Assembly (NCBI GenBank): GCA_016290775.1
Contig: JAEEVF010000001.1
Span: 682,001 to 746,000 of the forward strand
Length of the DNA: 64,000 nucleotides
Source of the DNA: Acetatifactor sp.
GTDB lineage: Bacteria; Bacillota; Clostridia; Lachnospirales; Lachnospiraceae
Reading direction: 5' to 3'
Of this stretch, positions 16,414 through 25,001 are shown piece after piece. Under the pieces are notes generated by a model. That model searched no databases, had not been told where the DNA came from, and worked only from the letters and a program-made list of their open reading frames with translations. A program made the position numbers and the translations under genes. The stretch's first letter is position 1. Each line of letters starts with the position of its first letter.

Positions 16414-17484
16414 CTAAATCTGCTCGTTTTGACGATGGATCTTGGGATCCTCATATTTATCCATAAAGTCCATCCCAAGACGAACGTTTTCCTTTGCAAA
16501 ATGAATGCCGCTCACTTCCGTAAGGACTGCTATGGCTTTGTCAAAGCAAACGTTCGGGAAGTAATTTAGGATTTCCATCGGCACGGTTGCGTCGATCAAA
16601 GGGACTTCAGGAAAACACTTTGCGTAATCCAGCTCATCCCTCGGGTGAGGCTTCAGGAAAACGGTTCCCTCTTTGCCATACTGCTCGATCAGGTCGCGGA
16701 AGATCCGTTCTCTTGTCACGAGATCGCACAGTGGCTCCGTAAGGATCAAGATCTTCTTTTCTTCGCCCATGACATGTGCCATTTTCTCTTCGAGCTCTTT
16801 GCGGTTGCGAATAAAAGCGTTCAGGATCAATTCCTTATCAGAGTCCGACAAATGATCTACAAGGTCTTGTCTTCTCACTTCAACATATTTGCGATAAGGA
16901 TATTTGATCGCCGCGACGTCATTGACTTCCATGTCGATGCAGTACTTTCCGTACCCTCCCTGGATAAAGATGAGGTTTAGGCGCTCAGAGAGAAAGGCTT
17001 TCAGTTCAAAGTGCCCGCGATTGTCATAACGCGCTCCATTACAGTTTACAACGCTGTTTAAACCATCCTCAAGCGCATGGTACTTAATGCGATGGCAATT
17101 CAGATAGTATCCGATCGGATCCGCATCACAGAACACGTAAATGTCCTTATACTCCCGAAGGTTCACGGGAACGGTTTTTGCCGTCAGGCGACCATACTTT
17201 TTGGTAAAAATGATCCTTTGAATGAGATGCAACACCAGATTGTTTCTCGGTCGATAGTATTTTTCAAGTTCCGGATATGCCGTAAAAAGCTTTTCGTGGA
17301 ATGGAATGCATTCAGCAAAAAGCCCTGTTTTGTCAATTCTCTCTTTTAGGTTTTCGAAATTACAGGATATGGTGCTGAGCAAAATCGATGCTTTGCCCCG
17401 CTCCGAGACAGGAAGATACAATTCCTTCAGGAAGGCAACGTAAACGTGATAATACGTATGACAAATATAGATTCTATCCTTCAT
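16414..17484 (-). CDS. GT52-like nonulosonic acid (sialyl/Pse) transferase
   Basis: The 356-residue protein starts MKDRIYICHTYYHVYVAFL, like the GT52 and polysialyl-type transferases. It carries the two motifs shared by bacterial sialyltransferase families: an acidic-acidic-Gly motif in ALEDGLNSV and the HP motif in VFLKPHPRDELDY. It probably transfers a CMP-activated nonulosonate to a surface sugar or to flagellin. The pse neighbours point to CMP-pseudaminate as donor; the acceptor is unknown. Two ATGs compete: 17493 abuts GAGGAA, whereas 17484 is better spaced, so I use 17484. The gene starts 82 bases downstream of tRNA-Thr. Confidence 0.7.
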   Translation of the reverse strand: MKDRIYICHTYYHVYVAFLKELYLPVSERGKASILLSTISCNFENLKERIDKTGLFAECIPFHEKLFTAYPELEKYYRPRNNLVLHLIQRIIFTKKYGRLTAKTVPVNLREYKDIYVFCDADPIGYYLNCHRIKYHALEDGLNSVVNCNGARYDNRGHFELKAFLSERLNLIFIQGGYGKYCIDMEVNDVAAIKYPYRKYVEVRRQDLVDHLSDSDKELILNAFIRNRKELEEKMAHVMGEEKKILILTEPLCDLVTRERIFRDLIEQYGKEGTVFLKPHPRDELDYAKCFPEVPLIDATVPMEILNYFPNVCFDKAIAVLTEVSGIHFAKENVRLGMDFMDKYEDPKIHRQNEQI

Positions 17485-17510
17485 CAAGCGCATTTCCTCA
17501 GATAAAATGA

Positions 17511-17534
17511 TAGGATAGCCGTTAAGCTATCCTA
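17511..17534 (-). terminator. Hairpin 3' of tRNA-Thr, probable terminator
   Basis: A perfect 9-bp stem, TAGGATAGC (17511-17519) with GCTATCCTA (17526-17534), has a 6-base loop. On the minus strand it lies 32 bases past the tRNA and is followed by a U-rich stretch (TCATTTTATC). It may end the tRNA transcript, or allow partial readthrough into the transferase gene. Confidence 0.5.
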
Positions 17535-17566
17535 GGTATATAGCTGAACTTAAAATTCATCAGCCG

Positions 17567-17639
17567 AGCTGAAAGGGGGACTTGAACCCCCGACCCCTTC
17601 ATTACGAGTGAAGTGCTCTACCGACTGAGCTATTTCAGC
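17567..17639 (-). tRNA. tRNA-Thr (anticodon CGT)
   Basis: The 73-base gene folds as a full cloverleaf. Acceptor GCTGAAA pairs with TTTCAGC. The D arm is AGCTCAGTCGGTAGAGC, the anticodon stem CTTCA/TGAAG with loop CTCGTAA, and the T arm GGGGG/CCCCC around TTCAAGT. The anticodon CGT reads ACG (Thr). The discriminator is T, and CCA is not encoded. It lies inside the pseudaminic-acid island, with its own promoter and a downstream hairpin. Confidence 0.95.
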
Positions 17640-17668
17640 AAATATGTTTTTGGAACTTCCACTAGTGT

Positions 17669-17697
17669 ATTATACAGTCTCTTTTCGAAAATTGCAA
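17669..17697 (-). promoter_or_regulatory. Predicted sigma-A promoter for tRNA-Thr
   Basis: On the minus strand TTGCAA (17692-17697) and a perfect TATAAT (17669-17674) are 17 bases apart, about 30 bases before the tRNA 5' end. Confidence 0.7.
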
Positions 17698-17713
17698 CAA
17701 AAATATGATACAA

Positions 17714-18772
17714 TTACAACAAATCTGGATAAACAATCTCTCCGGCGAGCCTTTTTGCGCCTTTTCCGCCTACTAAAGCACGCATTTTCTCCGAAATTTC
17801 GCGCCTTTTTGCCTCATCCTTCGCAAGGTCGTTTATCACCTCAAATGCTTTAGGCGCAACGTCACTCACTTTGCGAACGTCACCTAACGATAACATCATC
17901 CCGGATTCTTCAAACGCGGCATTTCCCTGTAATTGGTTATCTGCAAGCGCATAAGTGATGCAGGGGATCCCAAGGGCACAGATTTCATATAAAGTCGAAC
18001 CCGCAGCGGAAAGGATCATATCGCATTTTGAAAAAAGGCTTTTCACCTCAGGCAGATCACAGTAGGTATGAATCGCAGGCTCCTCTTTTGCCATGGAAAG
18101 CAATGTTTCTTTGTCAGGATTGCCGTTCCCAATCAGAAAATGGAACTGAAAGCCCGTTTCCACAAGGGTTCTGTCCTTGTTTTGTAAAAGATAAGACATC
18201 AGTGACTTAGCAAGACCGATCGGGTCAGTACCGCCAGTTGAAATGCAGACATTCGTCACTTTTTCAGCAATCTCAGGGCGCTTTACGTCTTCATATTCGC
18301 TTCGCAGCGGCGCATATTGGGGACCAACAAGAAGTCTTGGCACAGGCTGACCGGCAGCTGCATAAAGCTTCTGATAATCGCTTTTCTGCGCATAAACATT
18401 GTAATTGATGAGAATGTCAACGTCATAGGGATGATCTGCCAGGTCATCCACGTAAACAATCCTGCCCGCAAAGCCGGAAAGAGCCTGGAAATATCGGTCC
18501 GTCACCTGGTAACTGTCCACGATCAAAAGATTGACGTATCTCGTGGAAAGGAAGGCGCAAAAAGTGCCACACTCGGCTTCCATGTCTTGATAAGACGATC
18601 CAAGGATAAAGGTTTCATATCCTCTTTGATTGATCCTGCCTTGCATTTTATCATCCGCGAGGACAAAAACGCATTCTTCGCCATAGGAAACAAAGGCATC
18701 TGCCATGGCAAGACACCGCATGACGTGGCCGTAACCTACATATTCATTTCCGTCTGCGCGAAATACGATCAT
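17714..18772 (-). CDS. pseG: PseG-type UDP-sugar hydrolase
   Basis: The 352-residue protein has a GT-B-like fold related to MurG and removes UDP from the 2,4-diacetamido-trideoxy sugar before PseI acts. The N-terminal motif FRADGNEYVGYGHVMRCLAM is the PseG signature. ISTGGTDPIGLAKSLMSYLL and CDMILSAAGSTLYEICALGIP match the nucleotide-sugar binding region. Its start overlaps the end of the PseI-GNAT gene by 4 bases (ATGA), so the two are translated together. A tRNA follows 74 bases downstream. Confidence 0.9.
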   Translation of the reverse strand: MIVFRADGNEYVGYGHVMRCLAMADAFVSYGEECVFVLADDKMQGRINQRGYETFILGSSYQDMEAECGTFCAFLSTRYVNLLIVDSYQVTDRYFQALSGFAGRIVYVDDLADHPYDVDILINYNVYAQKSDYQKLYAAAGQPVPRLLVGPQYAPLRSEYEDVKRPEIAEKVTNVCISTGGTDPIGLAKSLMSYLLQNKDRTLVETGFQFHFLIGNGNPDKETLLSMAKEEPAIHTYCDLPEVKSLFSKCDMILSAAGSTLYEICALGIPCITYALADNQLQGNAAFEESGMMLSLGDVRKVSDVAPKAFEVINDLAKDEAKRREISEKMRALVGGKGAKRLAGEIVYPDLL

Positions 18773-20274
18773 AACGTCCTCTGATAGGTGTAAAAGTTTC
18801 CTTCCTTGATCTTCTTCTCAAAACCAAGCTTTTGAATGAACCGAAGGGACTTTTCGTTTTCCTTGTGGATCTCCGCAATGGCCGTTGTACAGCCCAGAAC
18901 TTCTTTTGCAAAGGAAAGGATCTTAAGTAATGCTTCCTTCGCATAGCCTTGGCCATAAAACTCTTTTGCGACAAGATAACTCGCTTCAACGATCTCGCCG
19001 TTTCGCTTTAAGCGGAAAGTTCCAACAACCTTTCCGTTCTCATCGCGCCCAAGCCAGTCAAAGCGATCCGGATCCTTTTCGTAAGTGTTATGGAACCATT
19101 TCAAATGCTCCTCGAGTTCAAGCGCGTGGGGATTCAGGAAATACGCAAACACTTCCGGATCATTTCGAAGATCCATGATCACTTGCGTATCTTCTTCCGT
19201 GATCTCACTGAGGATCAGGCGCTTTGTTTTCAAGCTCGGAACCAGCTTAACGCACTTTGTGGAAAGCGGCGTGCCATATGCAATGTCGCACAGGGCTTTC
19301 TTTCCTAAAATGTTTGCCATGTATTTTGTAGGCATGCCTTGACTAGGTCTGATGCTTCGAACGTTCTCCGTCGTAAATACTTCGCCTTCCTTCACGTCCT
19401 TTACGACGAAAAGGCTCCTTCTAAAGGGCAAAAGCTTTTTTTCGCCTTCCGTAGGTCCATATTTTACGGTGCCAGCGATAACCTTTGCATCCTTCACGGC
19501 CTTTACCATTTCGGCAAAGCCTTCCATGGTCATGCTAAATGCACTGTCAGCGCTTTCCACGCCCTCCAGCTTCACATGCTTTTCCACAACGCAGGCTCCC
19601 ATGGAGACGCAAACGACAGCGGCCAGATACCCTTCGCTGTGATCAGAAAGTCCAACAGGCACGCCATAATTTGCAAGCATGTCCGGAATGTTTGCGAGAT
19701 GCATGTCCTCCCAATTTGCAGGATATTCACTGCAACACTTAAGCAATACGATCTGCTCATTCCCCATGCGCTTGCAGGCGTCCACGGCGTCTGCGATCTC
19801 TTCCGCGCTCGCCATGCCACAGGACATGATCATGGGTTTGCCTTTGGAAGCGGCATATTCGATCAGCGGAATGTCCACAAGCTCAAAGCTGGCGATCTTA
19901 TAGGCTTCACAGCCAATGCTTTCAAGGAAATCAACGGCACCGTTGTCAAAAGGCGTGGACAGAAAGTCAAGCCCTAACGCTTCGCATTCATTCTTGATCT
20001 GCTCCTGCCATTCATAAGGCGTTCCGGCATCCCTGTAAAGGTCATAGAGCTTATATCCGTCCCAAAGCGTGTCCTTGATACGGAAAAACTCATTATCGCA
20101 ATCGATCGTGATGCTGTCGGCGGTATAAGTCTGGATCTTTAGGCAATCCGCGCCGGTCTTTGCAACCTCACGCACGATCCTTAGCGCGTTTTCCAGGCTT
20201 CCGCCATGATTGGCGCTCATCTCGGCGATAACATATACTTCGTTGTTCTGAATCTTATCAAATATGCGGAACAT
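18769..20274 (-). CDS. pseI: Pseudaminic acid synthase fused to a GNAT acetyltransferase (PseI-PseH-like)
   Basis: The 501-residue protein joins two pathway steps. Residues 1-285 form a NeuB-type barrel with VIAEMSANHGGSLENA, LKIQTYTADSITI and the PseI-specific LWDGYKLYDLYRDAGTPYEW. It condenses the trideoxy sugar with phosphoenolpyruvate. Residues 286-345 form a SAF/antifreeze-like domain (RRSLFVVKDVKEGEVFTTEN). From about 349 a GNAT domain begins (LKTKRLILSEITEEDTQVIM), with an acetyl-CoA loop FYGQGYAKEALLKI at 439-452. It would supply the PseH N-acetylation. PseI and PseH are more usually separate genes. GGAGAAG precedes the ATG. No pseB or pseC is in the window. Confidence 0.9.
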   Translation of the reverse strand: MFRIFDKIQNNEVYVIAEMSANHGGSLENALRIVREVAKTGADCLKIQTYTADSITIDCDNEFFRIKDTLWDGYKLYDLYRDAGTPYEWQEQIKNECEALGLDFLSTPFDNGAVDFLESIGCEAYKIASFELVDIPLIEYAASKGKPMIMSCGMASAEEIADAVDACKRMGNEQIVLLKCCSEYPANWEDMHLANIPDMLANYGVPVGLSDHSEGYLAAVVCVSMGACVVEKHVKLEGVESADSAFSMTMEGFAEMVKAVKDAKVIAGTVKYGPTEGEKKLLPFRRSLFVVKDVKEGEVFTTENVRSIRPSQGMPTKYMANILGKKALCDIAYGTPLSTKCVKLVPSLKTKRLILSEITEEDTQVIMDLRNDPEVFAYFLNPHALELEEHLKWFHNTYEKDPDRFDWLGRDENGKVVGTFRLKRNGEIVEASYLVAKEFYGQGYAKEALLKILSFAKEVLGCTTAIAEIHKENEKSLRFIQKLGFEKKIKEGNFYTYQRTL

Positions 20275-20317
20275 GGCTTATGACTTCTCCTTTTTTCGCT
20301 GCATGAAACAAGAAAAA

Positions 20318-21139
20318 CTATTTCATGTGCACGTCTACCTGAGGGAACGGGATTTCAATGTGGTTCTCATCCAAGGTCAGCTTTGCTTTTTCCGTCAGAT
20401 CCCACTTTGCGGCCCAATAGTCCGTCGTCTGTACCCAACACTGCATTTTTAACGCAACGCCACTGTCTTCAAGAGCTTCTACGACAACACGTTTTACCTG
20501 ATCCTTGATCGCAAATTCGCTTTCTTCAAGCATATTCATGAGAACTTCTTTTGCTTTCTTTAGGTCTGCACCATATGCGATCTGAAGGGAAATGTCAAGG
20601 CGCCTGGTTTTTTCAGCGGTTACGTTTGTGATGCTGTTGTTTGCAAGCGTGCCGTTCGGCAACACGATCACGCGATTGTCAAAGGTTGTCAGCTTGGTAT
20701 AAAAGATCTGGATCTCCGTGACAACGCCTTCTTTTCCGGAGTGGTCAATGATGTAATCCCCCACGCGGAAAGGGCGAAGAAGAAGGATCAATACGCCGCC
20801 TGCAAAATTGGAAAGGCTCCCCTGGATCGCGAGACCGATCGCAACACCGGCAGATCCAAGAAGTGCCACAATGCTTGCCGCGTCAACGCCAAGCTTTGCA
20901 GCGATCACAAAGCAAAGGACAACGTACATTGCCACCTTCAGGAAAGATATCACAAAGGTGATCACGCCTTTTTCGGCTTTTGCCTTCTCCATCGACTTTT
21001 GAAGGAGCTTCAGTGCATAATTGATCAGCTTAACGCCTACGAAAAAGACGATGATCGTAAATAAGATCCGAGTCAACAGGTGGAACAAGGAACCGGACAC
21101 GCCAGTCGTAAAAAATTCATTCAATTCTTCTAACGTCAT
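20318..21139 (-). CDS. mscS: MscS-family mechanosensitive ion channel
   Basis: The 273-residue membrane protein has three predicted N-terminal helices (about 20-45, 60-85 and 92-125). The third carries the Gly/Ala-rich pore sequence LLGSAGVAIGLAIQGSLSNFAGG that defines MscS. The beta domain follows (GDYIIDHSGKEGVVTEIQIF, VVLPNGTLANNSITN). It would open under membrane tension to protect against osmotic downshock. It begins 1 base after the glgB stop and is very likely co-transcribed with glgB. Length matches small MscS proteins. Confidence 0.92.
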   Translation of the reverse strand: MTLEELNEFFTTGVSGSLFHLLTRILFTIIVFFVGVKLINYALKLLQKSMEKAKAEKGVITFVISFLKVAMYVVLCFVIAAKLGVDAASIVALLGSAGVAIGLAIQGSLSNFAGGVLILLLRPFRVGDYIIDHSGKEGVVTEIQIFYTKLTTFDNRVIVLPNGTLANNSITNVTAEKTRRLDISLQIAYGADLKKAKEVLMNMLEESEFAIKDQVKRVVVEALEDSGVALKMQCWVQTTDYWAAKWDLTEKAKLTLDENHIEIPFPQVDVHMK

Positions 21140-21140
21140 T

Positions 21141-23657
21141 TTAGTCTTCCTTCTTTGACTTCATGTTACGAAGCTTTTCTGCCTCGTGTTCAACGGCAGA
21201 AAGCGCATCCATCGTATGCATTCTTGCATGCTCTAAGGATTCCTTGGCCTGCTTTGCGGCAAGCTTTGCGGCTTTCGCTTCCTGCTCTAAGGCTTCGGCC
21301 TTCCTGATGGCCTCTTCCGCTTTCTTTTGCGCAAGCAATTCCTCTTCCTGCGTATGCTTTAAGTTCTCTTTTGCAAGAATCAGTGCATTCTCCTCTTCCC
21401 TGCGCTTTTGTTCCGCCTTGGTAAACGGTGAAAACTTTAATACGCTTAAGGACAGCGGTGCAAGCTTTACCGTAATGGACTCGGCTCTGTCATCGCACTC
21501 GATTTCCTTGGAGGAAAGTGCTCTTGCATTGACTACGCCGCTGCCATCAAAAGCTTTTGCGTCCGTGTTGAGGATTTCCTTATACTTTCCGGGGATTGGA
21601 ACGCCCGTCTTGATCTCCTCGGCCGTGCCAGAGAAGTTTGCAACAACCAAAAGCAGGTCTTCTGCGTTCTTTCCCTTACGAGCAAATGAAACATAGGATT
21701 CATTCGCACTCATATGATTGATCCACTCAAAGCCTTCAGGCTCCTCGTCGAGTTCATATAAAGCCTTCTGTTCCTTGTAGAGACCGTTCAGTGCTTTGAC
21801 GATTGCCAAAACGCCGCGATGTCCTGGATAAGTCTTCAGGTTAAAGTCAACAACCTCGTTTTCGTTCCAGCCGTCAAACTCTGCCAGATCCTGGCCCATG
21901 AACAGAAGCTTTTTGCCTGGATGTACCATGGTATATGCATACGAAAGGCGAAGGTTCGCAAACTTTTGATCGCGCATGCCAGGCATGATCGTGATCAGTC
22001 CGGGCTTTCCGCCTGCCACCTCTTCATGAGATAAGGCAAGCAGGAACTTTTCCGTATAGGCGTAGACCATGCTAAACGTAAGGCTTCCGTGATGGTGTGA
22101 TCTAAAATACGGGTCGTAGGAAACATAGCCCAGATAATCATTCACAAAGCCCTTATTCCATTTGAGGTCAAAGCCAAGGCCTTCTTCATCGAGAGCCCCG
22201 GTGACCATGGGGAATGCGGCGTCATCTTCCGCGATGCTAAGAACACCGGGATCTCGCTGCTTTAAGATGGAATTCAGATGCTTTACCATCTCGATCGCGC
22301 CAAGGTTTTCGCGCCCGCCGTAGGCATTTGGAAGCCATTCCTTGCCCTCACGGCCATGATCCAGATAAAGCATGCTGCCGACGCCGTCCATGCGGATGCC
22401 GTCTGCATGATATTTCTCCACCCAGAACAGCGCATTGGCGATCAGGAAGTTAGAAACCTCGGGACGCTCATATTGATAAAGCAGAGTGCCATAAAGGGGA
22501 TGAACGCCCTTTCTGGGGTCTTGATGCTCATAGAGACATGTGCCGTCAAAGGATGCAAGTCCATGATCGTCCTTGGGGAAATGTGCGGCATTCCAGTCAA
22601 GGATCACGCCAATGCCAGCCTTATGAAGCTCATTTACAAACGCCATGAAATCCATGGGACTGCCATATCTTGCCGTGGGTGCATAATAACCAGTGATCTG
22701 ATAGCCCCAGGAAGCATCCATGGTATGTTCCATGACCGGCATAAGCTCGACATGAGTATATCCCATCTCCTTTACGTATGCGATCACCTTTTCTGCAAGC
22801 ACTTTGTAATTCGGGAGTGCACCAGTTTTATCCTTCTCCATCATGGAGCCAAGATACAACTCATAGATACTGATGGGAGCGCTGCCGTTTTGGAAGGAAG
22901 GACGCCTTCTGATAAAGCCGGCATCTTCCCATGCAAATTCGGAAAGGTCCGTGACAATGGAGGCCGTGTCAGGACGAAGCTGCGAAGCATTGGCATATGG
23001 ATCCGCCTTGAGGTACGTAACGCCGCTTTTCAGCTTCATCTCGAACTTATAAAACGAGCCAACGGGCACGCCGGGAACAAAGAGCTCGAAGACACCGCTA
23101 TCATAGATGTTGCGCATCTGATGCACGCGACCGTCCCAGTCATTAAAATCGCCGACAACGCTGACGCGCCTGCAATTCGGCGCCCATACCGCGAACAAAA
23201 CGCCCTCCACGCCGTTCACGACCATGGGATGCGCGCCAAGCTTCTCATAGATGGTATAATGAATGCCATTTTGGAATCTGACGATGTCTTCCTTCGTAAG
23301 TACGGGCTCGAAGGAATAGGGATCCGTCACCTTCGTCTCACTTCCGTTCTGCGAGAGAACGCGGAAATAATAGCCATCCAGCTTTTTTGCAGGAATTAAG
23401 ACTGCATAAAAGCCATCCTGATCCGCCACCTGCATTTTTGCATCATAGGCAAAATCAGTAAGTTTCCCCGTCTCTTTATCCTTTTCGCGCTGGATCCAGT
23501 GCAAGTACACTTCTTTCGCCTTTGGGAAAAACGCCTGGACCAGGGTCTGATTTCCGGCCTTTTGCACGCCAAGAATCCGATGGGGATCCGAGGATTCCGA
23601 GTAAACGATCTCCTCGATCAATGGCCAATTCATCAACTTGTAAAGCTTTTTATCCAT
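21141..23657 (-). CDS. glgB: 1,4-alpha-glucan branching enzyme-like, GH13, with altered catalytic residue
   Basis: The 838-residue protein has an N-terminal domain, a CBM48 (about 140-250), a GH13 barrel and a C-terminal beta domain. VILDWNAAHFPKDDHGL, the nucleophile D424 in DGIRMDGVGSMLYLD and the acid E477 in VLSIAEDDAAFP are in place. The third catalytic Asp, usually in SHDEV, is Glu: SHEEV, E545. The usual VVHGK nearby is VAGGK. A long charged Ala/Glu/Lys coiled coil (about 746-838) is added at the C-terminus. The ATG at 23657 follows GGGAG, whereas a start at 23735 would overlap the DUF1015 gene by 47 bases. Branching activity is not assured. Confidence 0.88.
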   Translation of the reverse strand: MDKKLYKLMNWPLIEEIVYSESSDPHRILGVQKAGNQTLVQAFFPKAKEVYLHWIQREKDKETGKLTDFAYDAKMQVADQDGFYAVLIPAKKLDGYYFRVLSQNGSETKVTDPYSFEPVLTKEDIVRFQNGIHYTIYEKLGAHPMVVNGVEGVLFAVWAPNCRRVSVVGDFNDWDGRVHQMRNIYDSGVFELFVPGVPVGSFYKFEMKLKSGVTYLKADPYANASQLRPDTASIVTDLSEFAWEDAGFIRRRPSFQNGSAPISIYELYLGSMMEKDKTGALPNYKVLAEKVIAYVKEMGYTHVELMPVMEHTMDASWGYQITGYYAPTARYGSPMDFMAFVNELHKAGIGVILDWNAAHFPKDDHGLASFDGTCLYEHQDPRKGVHPLYGTLLYQYERPEVSNFLIANALFWVEKYHADGIRMDGVGSMLYLDHGREGKEWLPNAYGGRENLGAIEMVKHLNSILKQRDPGVLSIAEDDAAFPMVTGALDEEGLGFDLKWNKGFVNDYLGYVSYDPYFRSHHHGSLTFSMVYAYTEKFLLALSHEEVAGGKPGLITIMPGMRDQKFANLRLSYAYTMVHPGKKLLFMGQDLAEFDGWNENEVVDFNLKTYPGHRGVLAIVKALNGLYKEQKALYELDEEPEGFEWINHMSANESYVSFARKGKNAEDLLLVVANFSGTAEEIKTGVPIPGKYKEILNTDAKAFDGSGVVNARALSSKEIECDDRAESITVKLAPLSLSVLKFSPFTKAEQKRREEENALILAKENLKHTQEEELLAQKKAEEAIRKAEALEQEAKAAKLAAKQAKESLEHARMHTMDALSAVEHEAEKLRNMKSKKED

Positions 23658-23688
23658 CTTGTCACGCTCCCAAATCAAGAATTTAAGA

Positions 23689-24936
23689 TCATCCAAGTTC
23701 ATGTAAGAAAAGACCACTCCGCAGTTTCGGCTCAAACCAAGTGGATTTCGGAGGCATCAGCCTTCCTGCGTCAGCAACGGAGAACAGCTCTCCGATTGAT
23801 GTCGGATACATGGAGAATGCAACGCTGCCGGGAACCTCGGCACATCTGCGCTCCAATTCCTTCAGACCTCTGATGCCGCCGATGAAGTCAATGCGGTGAT
23901 CGGTCTTGGGATCGCCAATGCCAAGGATCGTGGAAAGCAGGTGATTCTGAAGCACGGACACGTCCAATCCTTCCACGGGATCATCACTCAGAATGCTCTT
24001 CTTTGCCTTCAGTCGATACCAGGTTCCGTCAAGATACATTCCAAACTCACCCTTTGCCTTGGGCGCGTAGGGCTTGTCTTCGTCGGGGTTCTGGGATACT
24101 TCGAAGCATTCAGAAACCTTGCCCAAAAAGGCTTTTTCGGAAAGCCCGTTCAGATCCTTGACAAAGCGGTTATAGTCCAGGATCTTCAGTTCCTCATCAG
24201 GGAAAAGAACGGAAAGGAAATAATTATATTCTTCTGCTCCGGTATATGCAGGATTCTCAGCTCTTCTCTTCTGGCCCACCTTGACCGCAGAAGCACATCT
24301 GTGATGGCCGTCGGCGATATATACGGCAGGAATCTCCTTAAACGCATTCTGGATGTCAGCGATCACGGCTTCGTCGTCCACCACCCAGACTCTGTGAGCA
24401 ATGCCGTCATCAGAGACGAAATCATATACGGGAGCTTTTGCGCGCTCCTTTGCGATGATCTCGCGAAGCTTTCCGCCTGCGCGATATGCAAGGAAAATCG
24501 GGCCGGTCTGCATGTTGCAGATATCAACGTGATTGATCCTGTCCTGCTCCTTGTCGGCGCGGGTGTTCTCATGCTTCTTGATCACGTTATTCTGATAATC
24601 ATCAATGGAGGCGCAGGCCACAATGCCCGTCTGGCTTCTGCCATCCATTACCTGCTCATAGAGATAATAACAGGGCTTGTCTTCTTGGACAAATCTGCCC
24701 TCTGCGATCCATGCCTGGATCATGTCATGCGCCTTCTGATAAACCTCGGGCGCATAAGTGTCCACTTCAGGTCCAAACTGCGTTTCTGCGCGGTCGATCG
24801 CAAGGAAGGAACCAGGGTTTCGTTTTACGACCTCGCAGGCCTCTTTGCGATTATAAACGTCATAGGGAAGTGCCGCGATTTCTTTTTCTTTTCCAGGTGC
24901 CGGGCGATACGCCCGAAAAGGTCTTATGTCTGCCAT
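23689..24936 (-). CDS. DUF1015 family protein
   Basis: The 415-residue protein begins MADIRPFRAYRPAPG, typical of DUF1015. It contains AALPYDVYN, the conserved ADGHHRCASA and PGSVAFSMYPTSIGEL near the end. The function of the family is unknown. In many Clostridia it lies next to serA and serC; here it lies near them but is separated by a small gene and a repeat element. AAAGGAG just before the ATG at 24936 supports this start. The gene is first in a DUF1015-glgB-mscS run. Confidence 0.88.
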   Translation of the reverse strand: MADIRPFRAYRPAPGKEKEIAALPYDVYNRKEACEVVKRNPGSFLAIDRAETQFGPEVDTYAPEVYQKAHDMIQAWIAEGRFVQEDKPCYYLYEQVMDGRSQTGIVACASIDDYQNNVIKKHENTRADKEQDRINHVDICNMQTGPIFLAYRAGGKLREIIAKERAKAPVYDFVSDDGIAHRVWVVDDEAVIADIQNAFKEIPAVYIADGHHRCASAVKVGQKRRAENPAYTGAEEYNYFLSVLFPDEELKILDYNRFVKDLNGLSEKAFLGKVSECFEVSQNPDEDKPYAPKAKGEFGMYLDGTWYRLKAKKSILSDDPVEGLDVSVLQNHLLSTILGIGDPKTDHRIDFIGGIRGLKELERRCAEVPGSVAFSMYPTSIGELFSVADAGRLMPPKSTWFEPKLRSGLFLHELG

Positions 24937-24972
24937 GATAATCTCCTTTTTTGGTCTCGTAAAATCCTTATT

Positions 24973-25001
24973 ATTATAGCAAATAAAGGGGATTTGCACA
25001 A
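24973..25001 (-). promoter_or_regulatory. Predicted sigma-A promoter for the DUF1015 gene
   Basis: On the minus strand TTGTGC (24996-25001) and TATAAT (24973-24978) are 17 bases apart, about 37 bases before the ATG. The -35 box overlaps one copy of an inverted repeat whose partner lies at 25131-25140. Confidence 0.75.

Noticed and set aside
20275..20317. Promoter directly before the PseI-GNAT gene
   Set aside because: A TTGTTT is present but no -10 box at a usable distance; readthrough from mscS seems more likely.
22278..23399. Plus-strand open frame of 373 codons
   Set aside because: It is antisense to glgB, which has clear GH13 motifs.
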